Source of the DNA: an uncultured Clostridia bacterium
Lineage (GTDB): Bacteria > Bacillota > Clostridia > Christensenellales > Aristaeellaceae
Direction of reading: 5' to 3'
Assembly: GCA_945948915.1 (NCBI GenBank)
Contig: CAMFCQ010000009.1
Location: forward strand, 1-52,468
Length of the DNA: 52,468 nt
The notes beneath the pieces are model-generated. The model searched no databases, was not told where the DNA came from, and saw only the letters and a program-made list of their open reading frames with translations. This document shows, one piece after another, positions 1 through 8,568 of this stretch. A program made the position numbers and the translations under genes. Numbering within the stretch: position 1 is the stretch's first letter; every line of letters begins with the position of its first letter.

Positions 1-290
1 CTCATCGTGCGATACTATCCATAACACTTGAAAAACTGGAATCCAGAAAAGCAAGTGAAGCAGGACACCTATGACGGTCTATTCCATATCCTTACTGAAA
101 AAGGTATATTGATCAACGTAGCAGCATAAAAAGATCTCATCTTTCCAACGAAATTCCCTATTTGTGGGCACAATTCCCTTCCGTTTTATTTTGCGCATTT
201 TGCACCCACCCAAATGAAAAATGCACCCAATTTCCGGGTGCCGTTTTATCTTGCGCTTTGTATCAAAATAAGCGTAGGAAGCCACAATTT

Positions 291-320
291 GTCCGAAAAC
301 TGCGGTTTTCGGACTTTTTT
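291..320 (+). terminator. Rho-independent terminator
   Basis: A perfect 10-bp stem (GTCCGAAAAC / GTTTTCGGAC) with a TGCG loop is followed directly by six T. The T tract fits the + strand only. It implies rightward transcription entering from the left edge or from a short gene in the first 290 bases. Confidence 0.75.
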
Positions 321-420
321 CTTGTCTAATTTTGCCCATTTTTCGTCCAAAAACCCAAAAACAAGGGCCTTTCAGCCCCTGATTGAGGCCTTTTGAAAGG
401 TAACAAATCAGACTAAAAGC

Positions 421-454
421 AAAGGAAGCCCAGGGAATTTCCTGGACTTCCTTT
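421..454. terminator. Long hairpin, possible bidirectional terminator
   Basis: A 14-bp inverted repeat (421-434 with 441-454, one mismatch) closes over the 6-base loop GAATTT. The outer pairs are AAA/TTT, so either strand ends in a short U run. No gene is assigned to either side. Confidence 0.5.
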
Positions 455-1085
455 ATACTTTTGTTGAGAGCTAGTTATTTGAAATAGACAGTGGTTTGAA
501 TATCGTTAGTTTCAGTCATAAAGGTGCTGGCATCATATGAAAAGATGATACAGTACATTCTGGATAATCAGGACCGCTTTTATAGGTTACTTGCTCTTGA
601 CGTACTATGGCATCTATAATTCCTCTGTTGCTCTTTCTCCTGCTGTTCAAAACGCTCGCCTTATTCCCGCTATCCACCCTTCCAAACACACTTTTCTTCG
701 TTCCCTCACTCGTTGGAGACTCTCCCTTCTTGTCTCCTTCTCCTCTGATCCTCTCCGTTGTTCTTGCGGTCACACTTTGGAGTTCTTATTCCTCAAACTC
801 AAAAAGACTACGCTTGACGATCTCCTTAGAAAGGTTTTGTCCTATCCCTAGAACTCTCTCTTCCTCTGGTCTTCGTCAAGCGCAGCCTTTTCCAATCAAC
901 ACAACTTCATAACAACCTCGTCGCGAATTCCCCAATTCGCTCTTTTGTTATTTAGTTTATTGAAACGTATCTGGATATTTAGGGTGGTGTATTTATTAGT
1001 TTTTACTTATTTTACCCATAAACGCAGATATATATATTTTTTTATATATATTTAATTCTTTATAGAAAGCAAAAGCAAACAAATA

Positions 1086-1115
1086 TTCGACAAAATAGAA
1101 TCGCTGATCTATAAT
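1086..1115 (+). promoter_or_regulatory. Candidate promoter of the serine hydrolase gene
   Basis: TTCGAC (1086-1091) and TATAAT (1110-1115) are 18 bases apart. The -10 is perfect and the -35 is weak. The start codon of the next gene is about 150 bases downstream. Confidence 0.4.
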
Positions 1116-1263
1116 GCCATTATCAAAGTGAACAAGTTTTTGATCAATTCTTCAGACATTTCTTGTTGGATTAATTTGTCATTCTGCAGTCCGGTCCGGA
1201 ACGGCTGCTTGTATGAGTCCCGTTGTGAACCCTGATCAACATAGCGAAAGGAGATCTAGCCCG

Positions 1264-2793
1264 ATGAAACGTTGTATCGCATTGTTATTCACCTTGATGA
1301 TGCTGCTCATCACCATGCCTGCTTTTGCAGCCGATTATGTCTACGAAGAACCAGTAAAGAGCACAAAACTGCCTCGTACGACTCCTGAAGAAAAGGGAAT
1401 TAGCTCCGAATACATTCTCAACACCATTGATGCGTTCAACCGGGAAGACATTGAAATCCATTCGATGCTCATAGCCGTCGGCAACGAAGTGATTTTCGAA
1501 GGCTATTATGCACCGTATACTCCGGAAGATCCGCACATCATGTTCTCGCTAACCAAGCTATTCACCAATGCCGCTGTCGGCGTGGCTGTGACTGACGGCG
1601 CGCTGAGTCTGGATGATTACGTCGTGGATGCCTTCCCGGAGTACGTGCCGGAAGACGCCAGCGAAAACCTCAAGAAAATGCAGCTTAAGCATTTGATCAC
1701 CATGACCAACGGTCACGGCAGAATGATCAGCGGCAGCGAGCTGCGTCCGATGAAGACCAGCTGGCTGGAGCACCTGATGGCGGAGCCCGTTGTTTATGAG
1801 CCGGGCACCTATTACCTCTACAACTCCGGCAGCAGTGTGCTGGCTTCTGGCATGGTACAGCGTGCGACCGGCATGACCTGTCACGAAGTGCTGCTCAAGA
1901 CAGGCTTTGCTGAACTGGGCATCGAGCATTTCACGTGGGATAAGGGGCCTGACGGCATCAACGCCGGTCATGGCGGCGTGAAGATTCCGGTAGAAGACAT
2001 CCTCAAGATTGGCGTCCTCTATCAGAATGGCGGCGTATGGAACGGCAAGCAGATTCTTTCCGAGGAATGGTGCCGTAAGGCAATCGGCTTTGAAAAGATC
2101 CTCGAGGATCAGGGTACGTACGCGTTCCACTGGACCGACCGTGAAAACGGCTGCTATACCGCGGGTGGCTCCTATGGACAGACCCTGCTCATCTGCCCCG
2201 AGCTCAATCTGACCATCGCCGTCACTGCCGGCACGAACAGCTCGATTCCGGCCGTGCTCTATAACGAGCTGATTGCTCCGACCCTGGCCGATGGCGAAAG
2301 CCGCAGCTATGATGGTGCATATGCGGCTGCGCTTGCGCGCAGAGCCTCCACACTCAGCCTGCTGACCACTCCGATTACTACAGCCTCCGAACTGGCGGAG
2401 AAGATCGATGACAAGGTGTTCGTCGCGGACGAAAATGCCGACGGCGTCAAGAGCATTACGCTTGACATCACCAAGGAATACATCGACTATACTATGGTGG
2501 ATGATCGCGGCACCCACACCATCCGCAACGGTGTTGGTTCTTGGATCCGCACTAACACCTCCATGACCAGCAACTATACGCATCATCAGTATCAGTATCC
2601 GATCGAGCCGGTCGTAGGCAATGCCGAGTGGCTGGACGACAATACCCTACAGCTAACCTGGCGCTGGCCTGAGCTTGCCTTCGTGGATACCGTGATCATT
2701 AAGGTGGCAGATGATGGTAGCACGCTCGCGATGACCCGTTCTGTGAACGTCAACTCCGGCGATCTGGTTCGTCCGGAAATCACCTTCCATTAA
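1264..2793 (+). CDS. Secreted beta-lactamase-family serine hydrolase
   Basis: Likely a serine hydrolase of the class C beta-lactamase / esterase fold (Pfam beta-lactamase family), exported from the cell; the substrate is unknown. The protein is 509 residues. The start at 1264 is preferred over an in-frame ATG at 1213 because AAAGGAG lies at 1247-1253 and a clear Sec signal peptide begins there (basic start, long hydrophobic core, Ala-Phe-Ala cleavage site near residue 22). The Ser-x-x-Lys motif is SLTK at residues 95-98, and a Tyr-x-Asn-type motif (YLYNSGS) and a Gly-rich strand (AGGSYGQ) follow in the expected order. The last ~170 residues form an extra domain as in other large members. The gene stands 140 bases before a second secreted hydrolase on the same strand. 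Its codon use is less GC-rich than that of genes further right. Confidence 0.8.
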   Translation: MKRCIALLFTLMMLLITMPAFAADYVYEEPVKSTKLPRTTPEEKGISSEYILNTIDAFNREDIEIHSMLIAVGNEVIFEGYYAPYTPEDPHIMFSLTKLFTNAAVGVAVTDGALSLDDYVVDAFPEYVPEDASENLKKMQLKHLITMTNGHGRMISGSELRPMKTSWLEHLMAEPVVYEPGTYYLYNSGSSVLASGMVQRATGMTCHEVLLKTGFAELGIEHFTWDKGPDGINAGHGGVKIPVEDILKIGVLYQNGGVWNGKQILSEEWCRKAIGFEKILEDQGTYAFHWTDRENGCYTAGGSYGQTLLICPELNLTIAVTAGTNSSIPAVLYNELIAPTLADGESRSYDGAYAAALARRASTLSLLTTPITTASELAEKIDDKVFVADENADGVKSITLDITKEYIDYTMVDDRGTHTIRNGVGSWIRTNTSMTSNYTHHQYQYPIEPVVGNAEWLDDNTLQLTWRWPELAFVDTVIIKVADDGSTLAMTRSVNVNSGDLVRPEITFH

Positions 2794-2830
2794 TCTCTCC
2801 TCGATAATCTCTCCTTCACTCTATCTCCTT

Positions 2831-2874
2831 GGCAAGGCGTTCGTCCTCCGTTTCTGGCGTCTTGCCCCCTCTTT
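2831..2874 (+). terminator. Weak terminator-like hairpin
   Basis: GGCAAGGCG (2831-2839) can pair with CGTCTTGCC (2858-2866) with one mismatch, followed by CCCTCTTTT. The loop is long (18 bases). It sits between two genes on the same strand and may only attenuate transcription. Confidence 0.3.
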
Positions 2875-2933
2875 TCGTTAAGCAATTGTACTGTAAAGAA
2901 AATTCGAAACTCAGGAATGCGAGGGATTCTGTT

Positions 2934-4586
2934 ATGAAAAAAAGTTGGATTCTGTTTGCTGTGAGTATTCTCCTTACTTTGACGCTGTGCATCGGACTTG
3001 CGGAGACGGTTCCGTTGGCTTCTGAAACGCAGATTGATCCCATCGTGGCTGCGGAAGCCCTTATCGGTCTTGAGATTCCCGTCGATCAGTTTAAGGAAAC
3101 GACCGGCGGTGGCAAGGTGGTATCTGCCGAGCTGAAAACCTCCGAATCCGATCCGGCAGTTCAGTATGTCGAGACCTTCGGCTACGTGTATCCTGTGGAT
3201 CCTACCGCGCCGAATATCGAGTGGCGTGTTCTGCTGCCTGTGAAGTGGAACGGACGCAGCGTACAGTTGGGCGGCGGTGCCAACAACGGCTCCATCCCGA
3301 AGCTTACCAGCACCACCTCCATGGGCCGCATTGTTGCGGTCGACGCAGGCTATGTGGTCTATGGCGACGACTCTGGCCATCAGTCTGAAAGCTCCATGGA
3401 CGCCAGCTTTGCCACCAATGCAGAATCTCTGGCAAACTATACCCGCCTGCATCTGATCAAGGCTCAGGACGCGATGAAGTTTGTGACCAAGGCTTTCTAT
3501 GGTCAGGAACCGGTGTTCAATTTCTTTGCCGGCAGCTCCACTGGCGGCCGCGAGGCGCTGGAATGTGCGATCAACTTTGGTCAGTACTATGACGGCATTT
3601 TCTGCAGCGAGCCTGCGTCCAACTACGTGTTGATCCGCATGTGGGGCGCAATCCTCTCTCAGGCCGTTTATGAGAGCTATGATGCCGAATCCTATCCGTA
3701 CTCCGACGGCTTCATTGACGAGGAAACGGTTAAGGCTATCCGCGAAGAAGCACTGGCAGCATATGATGGTCTGGATGGAATCGAAGATGGCATTGTCAGC
3801 AATATCTTTGCAGCGCGTGCTAACCGCGACGCATTCCTCAAGCAGATCACCGAAAAATTCAATCTGACCGAAGCACAGCTCAAGACCATTGACGTCTATG
3901 AGAACGGCTACACGCTCGATTACAAGATGGCCAATGGCATGAATTCTTACCATGGCTATTCCGCGCTGGAAGGCGGCATCATGGACCTGGGTCCGGATCC
4001 GGTGCCTCGCGAGCCTCTGGACACCGCCTATAACGTGCACCATGGTGACCGCGCCGACGGTGTGTTCAAGTACTTCATCACCAAGGATCCCACCTGGGTG
4101 CTGATCGACCACGATTACTATCACCCCGACGAGGAACTCTACGAGATGCTCATGGCAGCCTCTGAGGAATATGATGCAAATGCGGCCGAATTTGATGACT
4201 TCATCGCCAACAATGGCAAGATGATCTACTTCGCCGGTTGGGATGACATGTCCATGAGTCCGTGGCAGCTGATCCAGCAGTACAGAGGCTATGTTGACAA
4301 GTACGGACAGGAAACCGTCGATTCCTTCTGCAAGTTCTATATCATGCCTGGCGTTACCCATGGCAGAGGCATTGCAATGGATTATCTGACTTGGCTGGAT
4401 ATCTGGTGTTCTACCGGCGAATATCCGACCGAGACTCTGTACGCGACCATGACTGCAACCGGCGGCGAGATGCCCATGGCTGAATTCCCGGGCTGGGTTC
4501 AGTATGTCGAGGGCGATCCTCTGGCCGGAACCAGCTACACAGTCAGCGAAGAGATTCCTGAAGGTTTCTGGGGCGTATATGATTAA
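2934..4586 (+). CDS. Secreted tannase/feruloyl-esterase-like hydrolase
   Basis: A 550-residue protein of the tannase/feruloyl esterase family, expected to cleave ester bonds of plant phenolic or related esters outside the cell. The start at 2934 gives a typical signal peptide (MKKSWILF..., hydrophobic to residue ~22, cleavage near GLAE) and has GAGGG just upstream. The nucleophile motif is Gly-Ser-Ser-Thr-Gly-Gly-Arg with the catalytic Ser at 202; Asp437 (GWDD) and His476 (THGRG) complete the triad. The GGGANNGS motif around residue 120 is also typical. Known members carry a CS-D-HC arrangement in which cysteines next to the catalytic Ser and His form a disulfide; here both positions are non-cysteine (Ser201, Gly477). 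The family call is confident; the substrate is not known. Confidence 0.8.
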   Translation: MKKSWILFAVSILLTLTLCIGLAETVPLASETQIDPIVAAEALIGLEIPVDQFKETTGGGKVVSAELKTSESDPAVQYVETFGYVYPVDPTAPNIEWRVLLPVKWNGRSVQLGGGANNGSIPKLTSTTSMGRIVAVDAGYVVYGDDSGHQSESSMDASFATNAESLANYTRLHLIKAQDAMKFVTKAFYGQEPVFNFFAGSSTGGREALECAINFGQYYDGIFCSEPASNYVLIRMWGAILSQAVYESYDAESYPYSDGFIDEETVKAIREEALAAYDGLDGIEDGIVSNIFAARANRDAFLKQITEKFNLTEAQLKTIDVYENGYTLDYKMANGMNSYHGYSALEGGIMDLGPDPVPREPLDTAYNVHHGDRADGVFKYFITKDPTWVLIDHDYYHPDEELYEMLMAASEEYDANAAEFDDFIANNGKMIYFAGWDDMSMSPWQLIQQYRGYVDKYGQETVDSFCKFYIMPGVTHGRGIAMDYLTWLDIWCSTGEYPTETLYATMTATGGEMPMAEFPGWVQYVEGDPLAGTSYTVSEEIPEGFWGVYD

Positions 4587-4627
4587 GCTCTGATTGAAAA
4601 GCAAATACTGGTTCTGAAAAAGCGATA

Positions 4628-4656
4628 GGGGGAAGCAGAAATGCTTCCCCCCTTTT
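4628..4656 (+). terminator. Rho-independent terminator
   Basis: A 10-bp perfect stem (GGGGGAAGCA / TGCTTCCCCC) with a GAAA loop is followed by CTTTT. It ends the tannase-like gene and separates it from the oppositely oriented rha operon. Confidence 0.85.
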
Positions 4657-4771
4657 GTATTCTGATTGTCAAGTCCTGTACAGTACACCTTTTGCACAAA
4701 ACCTTTATCTATGCCTTCTGAATGTAGATTCGTTCAATTATCTCGTTCGGTCCCATCCTGCCGTGCGCCGC

Positions 4772-5089
4772 TCAGTCCAGCCTGAACACGGGTTCGAGCT
4801 TGGGCTGCGCGCCGGTGACCGGGTCCATCTCCAGCTCGAGGATGTCCTTCATATACTCGTTCCAGCGATCGACGATGGGGCTGCTTGCCTGCGTCTTCTC
4901 GGCGAAGGCGATGCCCTTCTCGCATTCGTAGTAGCCAAAGAGCTCCTCGCCGTTGGCGAAGATGGTGTAGTTGCAGATGCCGGCCTCCTTGAGCAGGGCC
5001 TTCATCTCCGGCCAGATCGCGTCGTGGCGGCGGATGTATTCGGCCTTGCAGCCGGGCTTGATGCGCCCCTTCCATGCCATGCGTTCCAT
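4772..5089 (-). CDS. rhaM: L-rhamnose mutarotase
   Basis: Interconverts the alpha and beta anomers of L-rhamnose so that the isomerase receives its preferred form. The protein is 105 residues, matching the family length. Two ATGs are close together; the inner one (5089) has AGGAGG with a 6-base spacer, whereas the outer one (5095) abuts the ribosome site. With the inner start, His22 (RRHDAIWPE) and Tyr41 (NYTIF) fall at the same numbers as the active-site residues of E. coli RhaM, which supports the choice. It is the last gene of the leftward operon RGAE-rhaB-rhaA-rhaD-rhaM; its start lies 11 bases after the rhaD stop. No clear terminator is seen beyond it on this strand. Confidence 0.93.
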   Translation of the reverse strand: MERMAWKGRIKPGCKAEYIRRHDAIWPEMKALLKEAGICNYTIFANGEELFGYYECEKGIAFAEKTQASSPIVDRWNEYMKDILELEMDPVTGAQPKLEPVFRLD

Positions 5090-5100
5090 ATGCATCCTCC

Positions 5101-5925
5101 TCAGTCAAGGAATTCCTCGCGCAGCTGCACGCCGAATTCCTTGGCAATCGCGCGCAGCTCGTCGTCCTTGATCGTCTGGCGGATGCCCTGTCCGCAGGAC
5201 ATGGCCAGCACGTAGATCTGCGCGGACTTCTCGATCGTGTGCATCAGGCCGAACGTGGTGTCAAAGTCCGGGCCGGAGACGAACAGGCCGTGATGCGCCC
5301 AGATTGCCGCCTCGTATTTCTTCATCTTCTCGCAGGTCGCCAGCGCGATGTCCGCGCCGCCCGGCACCATCCACGGCACCACGCCCACGCCGCCCGGGAA
5401 CACGACCGGGCACTCTGTCGCGCTCTTCCACAGCACGCGGGAGAATTCGCGGTCCGTCAGCTCGAGCACGTACGTCAGCGCAATGACGTTCGCCGGATGC
5501 GCGTGGTAGATCACGCGGCAGGCGCCGTTCGTCGCGGCAACGCGAACGGAGTGGTTCATGAAGTGGCTCGGGAATTCGCTGGTCGGGCGGCCGCCGTTCT
5601 TCAGGCCCCACACGATGCGGTAGCTGTCGCCCGCCTCGTTGATCTCCACGATGCACAGGCTGTCCTCGGGATCGAGGATCACGTTGCGGAAGAACTTGCC
5701 CGAGCCGGTGGAGATGAAGTACTCGCCGGCCAGGTTCGCGCCGGTCACGCCCATGTTCACCCACGGGCGCGGCTGCGCGTCAAAGAACGGCCGCATCTGT
5801 TCGACCTCTTCCTTCGTCAGGCGGTAGGTCACGTTGCCGCCGTTGCGCTCGTGCCAGCCCTGATGCCAGCCGTCGTCCGCCATGCGGATATAGCGCTTCA
5901 TCACCGAAATGTCAAGCATTCCCAT
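5101..5925 (-). CDS. rhaD: Rhamnulose-1-phosphate aldolase
   Basis: Zinc-dependent class II aldolase that splits L-rhamnulose 1-phosphate into DHAP and L-lactaldehyde in the cytoplasm. The 274-residue length is that of the E. coli enzyme. The catalytic Glu117 (TSEFPSH) and zinc ligands His141, His143 (HAHPANV) and His212 (AHHGLF) occur at the same residue numbers as in E. coli RhaD. The start at 5925 has GGAGG eight bases upstream; an ATG two codons in is less well placed. It follows rhaA by 26 bases in the leftward rha operon. Confidence 0.96.
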   Translation of the reverse strand: MGMLDISVMKRYIRMADDGWHQGWHERNGGNVTYRLTKEEVEQMRPFFDAQPRPWVNMGVTGANLAGEYFISTGSGKFFRNVILDPEDSLCIVEINEAGDSYRIVWGLKNGGRPTSEFPSHFMNHSVRVAATNGACRVIYHAHPANVIALTYVLELTDREFSRVLWKSATECPVVFPGGVGVVPWMVPGGADIALATCEKMKKYEAAIWAHHGLFVSGPDFDTTFGLMHTIEKSAQIYVLAMSCGQGIRQTIKDDELRAIAKEFGVQLREEFLD

Positions 5926-5951
5926 TGCTGTATCCTCCTTTGTACCCTGCT

Positions 5952-7217
5952 TTATTCCGTGCGCCCCAGGAGCACGTCCTTCTCATACTGCTGTACCTTG
6001 GGCAGCCACGCGCCGTCCTCCGGCACGCCGCAGGCCCTGCAGTACTCGGCCCAGATCTCGCCGAACGGCAGCGTCTTGAGTTCCTCCTGCGCGACCAGCA
6101 GCTCGGTGAAGCGGCCCTCATCCTGCAGCTTCTGCAGATAGGTGTGCGGGGTCGCCAGCGCCATGAGCAGCGCCTTCTGCACATTGCGGATGCCCACCGC
6201 CCAGGCGGCGACGCGGTTGATGGACGCGTCGAAGTAATCCAGCGCGATGTTCACGCTGCCCTCAAGGCCGCCGCAGCGCACGATCTCCTTGCAGATCTCC
6301 TGCGTCTCGTCATCCAGGCGCACGACGTGGTCGCTGTCCCAGCGGACGGGGCGGGTGACGTGCAGCGCAATCTCCGGGAAGAACGCCAGCAGCGCGGGGA
6401 TCTTGTCGGAGACGACCTCAGTGGGATGGTAGTGGCCGTTGTCCATCAGCGGGATGCACTTGTCCATGTTCATCGCGGCATAGGCCAGCGCGAACTCGCT
6501 GCTGCCCACGGTGTACGCCTCCACGCCGATGCCGAACACCTTGCTCTCGATGCAGGGCTTGACCTTTGCAAAGTCATACGGCTCGGAGAGGATCTCGTCG
6601 ATGGCCTCGCGGTAGCGCTTGCGCGGGCCGAGGCGGTCGGACGGGATGTCCTTGAAGCCGTCGCCGGTCCAGATGTTCATCACGCACGGCTGGCCCAGCT
6701 CCTCGGCCAGATAGCTGCTGATGCGGATGCTCGCCTTGCCGTGCTCGATCCAGAAGCGGCGCGTCTCCTCGTTCGGGGAGGACAGCGTCAGCGGATCGCA
6801 CTTGGGATGGGAGAAGAACGTGGGGTTGAAGTCCGCGCCGATGCCGCGGGACTTGCAGTAGTCCACCCACTTCCTGAAGTGCTTGGGCTCCAGCTTGTCG
6901 CGGTCCACCCAGCCGCCGTTCTCCTCGTCGAAGATGGCGTAGCTGGCGTGCAGGCTGATCTTCTTGGTGCCCGGGCACAGGGAGAGCACCACGTCAAAAT
7001 CAGCCATCAGCTCCTCCGGCGTGCGGGCGCGGCCCGGATAGTTGCCGGTGGTCTGGATGCCGCCGGTCAGCGGCTTGCTGGGATCGGTGTCAAAGCCGCG
7101 CACGTCGTCGCCCTGCCAGCAGTGGATGGACACCGGCACAGCCTTCAGTCTGGCAATCGCCGCGTCCACGTCCACGCCGAGCGCCTCATACCTGGCCTTC
7201 GCTTCCATGTAGCTCAT
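5952..7217 (-). CDS. rhaA: L-rhamnose isomerase
   Basis: Metal-dependent isomerase converting L-rhamnose to L-rhamnulose. The protein is 421 residues, the usual family length. Family blocks include IHCWQGDDV near the N-terminus, NPTFFSHP, the metal-site segment MDNGHYHPTEVVSDK and RWDSDHVV. An upstream TTG (7226) is in frame, but GGAGG abuts it; the ATG at 7217 has a 9-base spacer and is chosen. The gene begins one base after the rhaB stop codon, so the two are probably translationally coupled. Confidence 0.95.
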   Translation of the reverse strand: MSYMEAKARYEALGVDVDAAIARLKAVPVSIHCWQGDDVRGFDTDPSKPLTGGIQTTGNYPGRARTPEELMADFDVVLSLCPGTKKISLHASYAIFDEENGGWVDRDKLEPKHFRKWVDYCKSRGIGADFNPTFFSHPKCDPLTLSSPNEETRRFWIEHGKASIRISSYLAEELGQPCVMNIWTGDGFKDIPSDRLGPRKRYREAIDEILSEPYDFAKVKPCIESKVFGIGVEAYTVGSSEFALAYAAMNMDKCIPLMDNGHYHPTEVVSDKIPALLAFFPEIALHVTRPVRWDSDHVVRLDDETQEICKEIVRCGGLEGSVNIALDYFDASINRVAAWAVGIRNVQKALLMALATPHTYLQKLQDEGRFTELLVAQEELKTLPFGEIWAEYCRACGVPEDGAWLPKVQQYEKDVLLGRTE

Positions 7218-7218
7218 A

Positions 7219-8517
7219 TCATTCAACCTCCATTTGGATTTTCAGATTGCCCAGCGCCGTCGCCTCAATCGGCAGCGCGATCACCTGCTTGCCCGTCGCC
7301 GCCTGCGTCAGGCCGTTGAGGAAGGCGTTCTTCGCGCCGCCGCCGACGATGTACAGCTTGTCATAGCGCGCGCCCGTGTTGCCCTCCAGCTCCTCGAGCG
7401 CCCGCTTGTAGCTCAGCGCGAGGCTCCGGTACGCGCAGCGGAAGTAGTCTCCTGGAGCCTGCAGCGCGCCGCCCGTCGCCGCGTCAAACGCGGCCTTCAT
7501 GCTCCGGGGCGCGAGGAAGTCTGCTGCGTTCGCATCGACCACGGCCTCGCATGCGCTCGCCTCGGCCAGGCGCACCACGTCTGCAAACGGCATATCCGGG
7601 CACAGCTCCCTCTGCAGGCAGTTGACCAGCCACATGCCCATGATGTTCTTCTGATAGCGGTTGTAGCCCACGCCGCCCTCGTTGGAGTAGTTGGCCGCGC
7701 GGCTGGCCGCGTCCGTGATGGGCCTTGGCGTCTTCACGCCCAGCAGCGACCAGGTGCCCGAGGAGATATACGGGTGGCAGCCCTCCATCGGGATGCCCTC
7801 CACGGCAGAGCCGGTATCGTGCGTGGCGCACAGCACGACGGTGAGCTGGCCGCCGGCCTTCGCGGCGACGTCGGGCGCAAGCGGGCCCAGCACGGTGCCG
7901 GGCTTTGAGAGCCTGGGGAACAGCGCGCGCGGCAGGCCCAGCCGATCCGCAATCTCCAGATCAAACTCGCCCGTTTCGGCACACACCATGCCCATCGTCG
8001 TCGCGTTGGTGTACTCGCGCGCCTTGACGCCCGTGAGCCGGTACATCAGGTATTCCGGCATCATCAGCATGTCCGTCACGCCCGCCAGACGGCCGCGCTC
8101 AAGGTCGTCAAAGAGCTGGTAGATCGTGTTGAACGGCTGGAACTGGCAGCCCGTATGGGCGTAAAGCGTCTCAAACGGCACGATATCGTGCACCTTCGGA
8201 ATCACGGCCTCCGTCCTGGCGTCGCGGTAGGCATAGCAGGGCATGATTTCCTCCCCGCCCCGCAGCAGCACATAGTCAACGCCCCAGGTATCGATGGACA
8301 TCGCTTTGATATCGGGATAGGCGGCGACAGCCCTGCCGATGCCCTCCACCACATGCTTTAGCAGGCTCTCCACATCCCAGACGAGATGCCCATCCTGCTC
8401 CTTGACGCCGTTCGGGAAGCGATAGACCTCCTGCGTGCAGGTTTTTCCCTCTTCCCTCCAGCCGACGATATGCCTTCCGCTGGACGCGCCGATATCCACG
8501 GCGAGATAACGATCCAT
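7219..8517 (-). CDS. rhaB: Rhamnulokinase
   Basis: FGGY-family kinase that phosphorylates L-rhamnulose at O1 using ATP. The protein is 432 residues. It begins MDRYLAVDIGASSGRH, the phosphate-1 loop of the family, and contains TWGVDYVLL, CATHDTGSAV (substrate and phosphate-2 region) and the adenosine motif VGGGAKNAFLN near the C-terminus. An ORF extends 12 codons further upstream, but AGGAGG is placed nine bases before the ATG at 8517, where homologues also start. The gene is 51 bases downstream of the SGNH esterase gene, with no terminator between them, so both are probably in one operon. Confidence 0.95.
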   Translation of the reverse strand: MDRYLAVDIGASSGRHIVGWREEGKTCTQEVYRFPNGVKEQDGHLVWDVESLLKHVVEGIGRAVAAYPDIKAMSIDTWGVDYVLLRGGEEIMPCYAYRDARTEAVIPKVHDIVPFETLYAHTGCQFQPFNTIYQLFDDLERGRLAGVTDMLMMPEYLMYRLTGVKAREYTNATTMGMVCAETGEFDLEIADRLGLPRALFPRLSKPGTVLGPLAPDVAAKAGGQLTVVLCATHDTGSAVEGIPMEGCHPYISSGTWSLLGVKTPRPITDAASRAANYSNEGGVGYNRYQKNIMGMWLVNCLQRELCPDMPFADVVRLAEASACEAVVDANAADFLAPRSMKAAFDAATGGALQAPGDYFRCAYRSLALSYKRALEELEGNTGARYDKLYIVGGGAKNAFLNGLTQAATGKQVIALPIEATALGNLKIQMEVE

Positions 8518-8568
8518 TCCCTCATACCTCCTCAAGACAAACGATGCTTTCAAGCGTCACTTGCTTCA

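Larger units (their letters stand above)
1..1263. other. AT-rich region without a convincing gene
   Basis: This stretch is clearly more AT-rich than the rest of the window. Short open frames exist (79-339, 516-773, 591-912) but none shows a recognisable domain or a good ribosome site. The block 600-900 is strongly pyrimidine-rich on the + strand, and its + frame (591-851) contains a Cys-Ser-Cys-Gly-His motif that could be a decayed transposase or zinc-ribbon end; this is a guess. Two similar 16-base words starting CCGTTTTAT lie at 181 and 241. Two terminator-type hairpins (annotated separately) suggest a transcription unit ends near the left edge. A reading frame open from the edge to about 74 could be the end of a gene lying outside the window. 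Confidence 0.5.

Noticed and set aside
516-912. Overlapping short ORFs that might be a gene
   Set aside because: No ribosome site, no clear domain, and frames on both strands are equally open over a pyrimidine-rich tract. At best a decayed transposon fragment.
1020-1065. AT-rich tract as a replication origin
   Set aside because: It has alternating TA runs but no DnaA-box cluster and no replication gene beside it.
2790-4697. A 635-codon open frame on the - strand
   Set aside because: Antisense to the tannase-like gene, which has a signal peptide, catalytic triad and terminator. No family motif appears in the antisense protein.
7218-7226. TTG start for rhaA at 7226
   Set aside because: The ribosome site abuts it with no spacer; the ATG at 7217 has correct spacing and homologous start.
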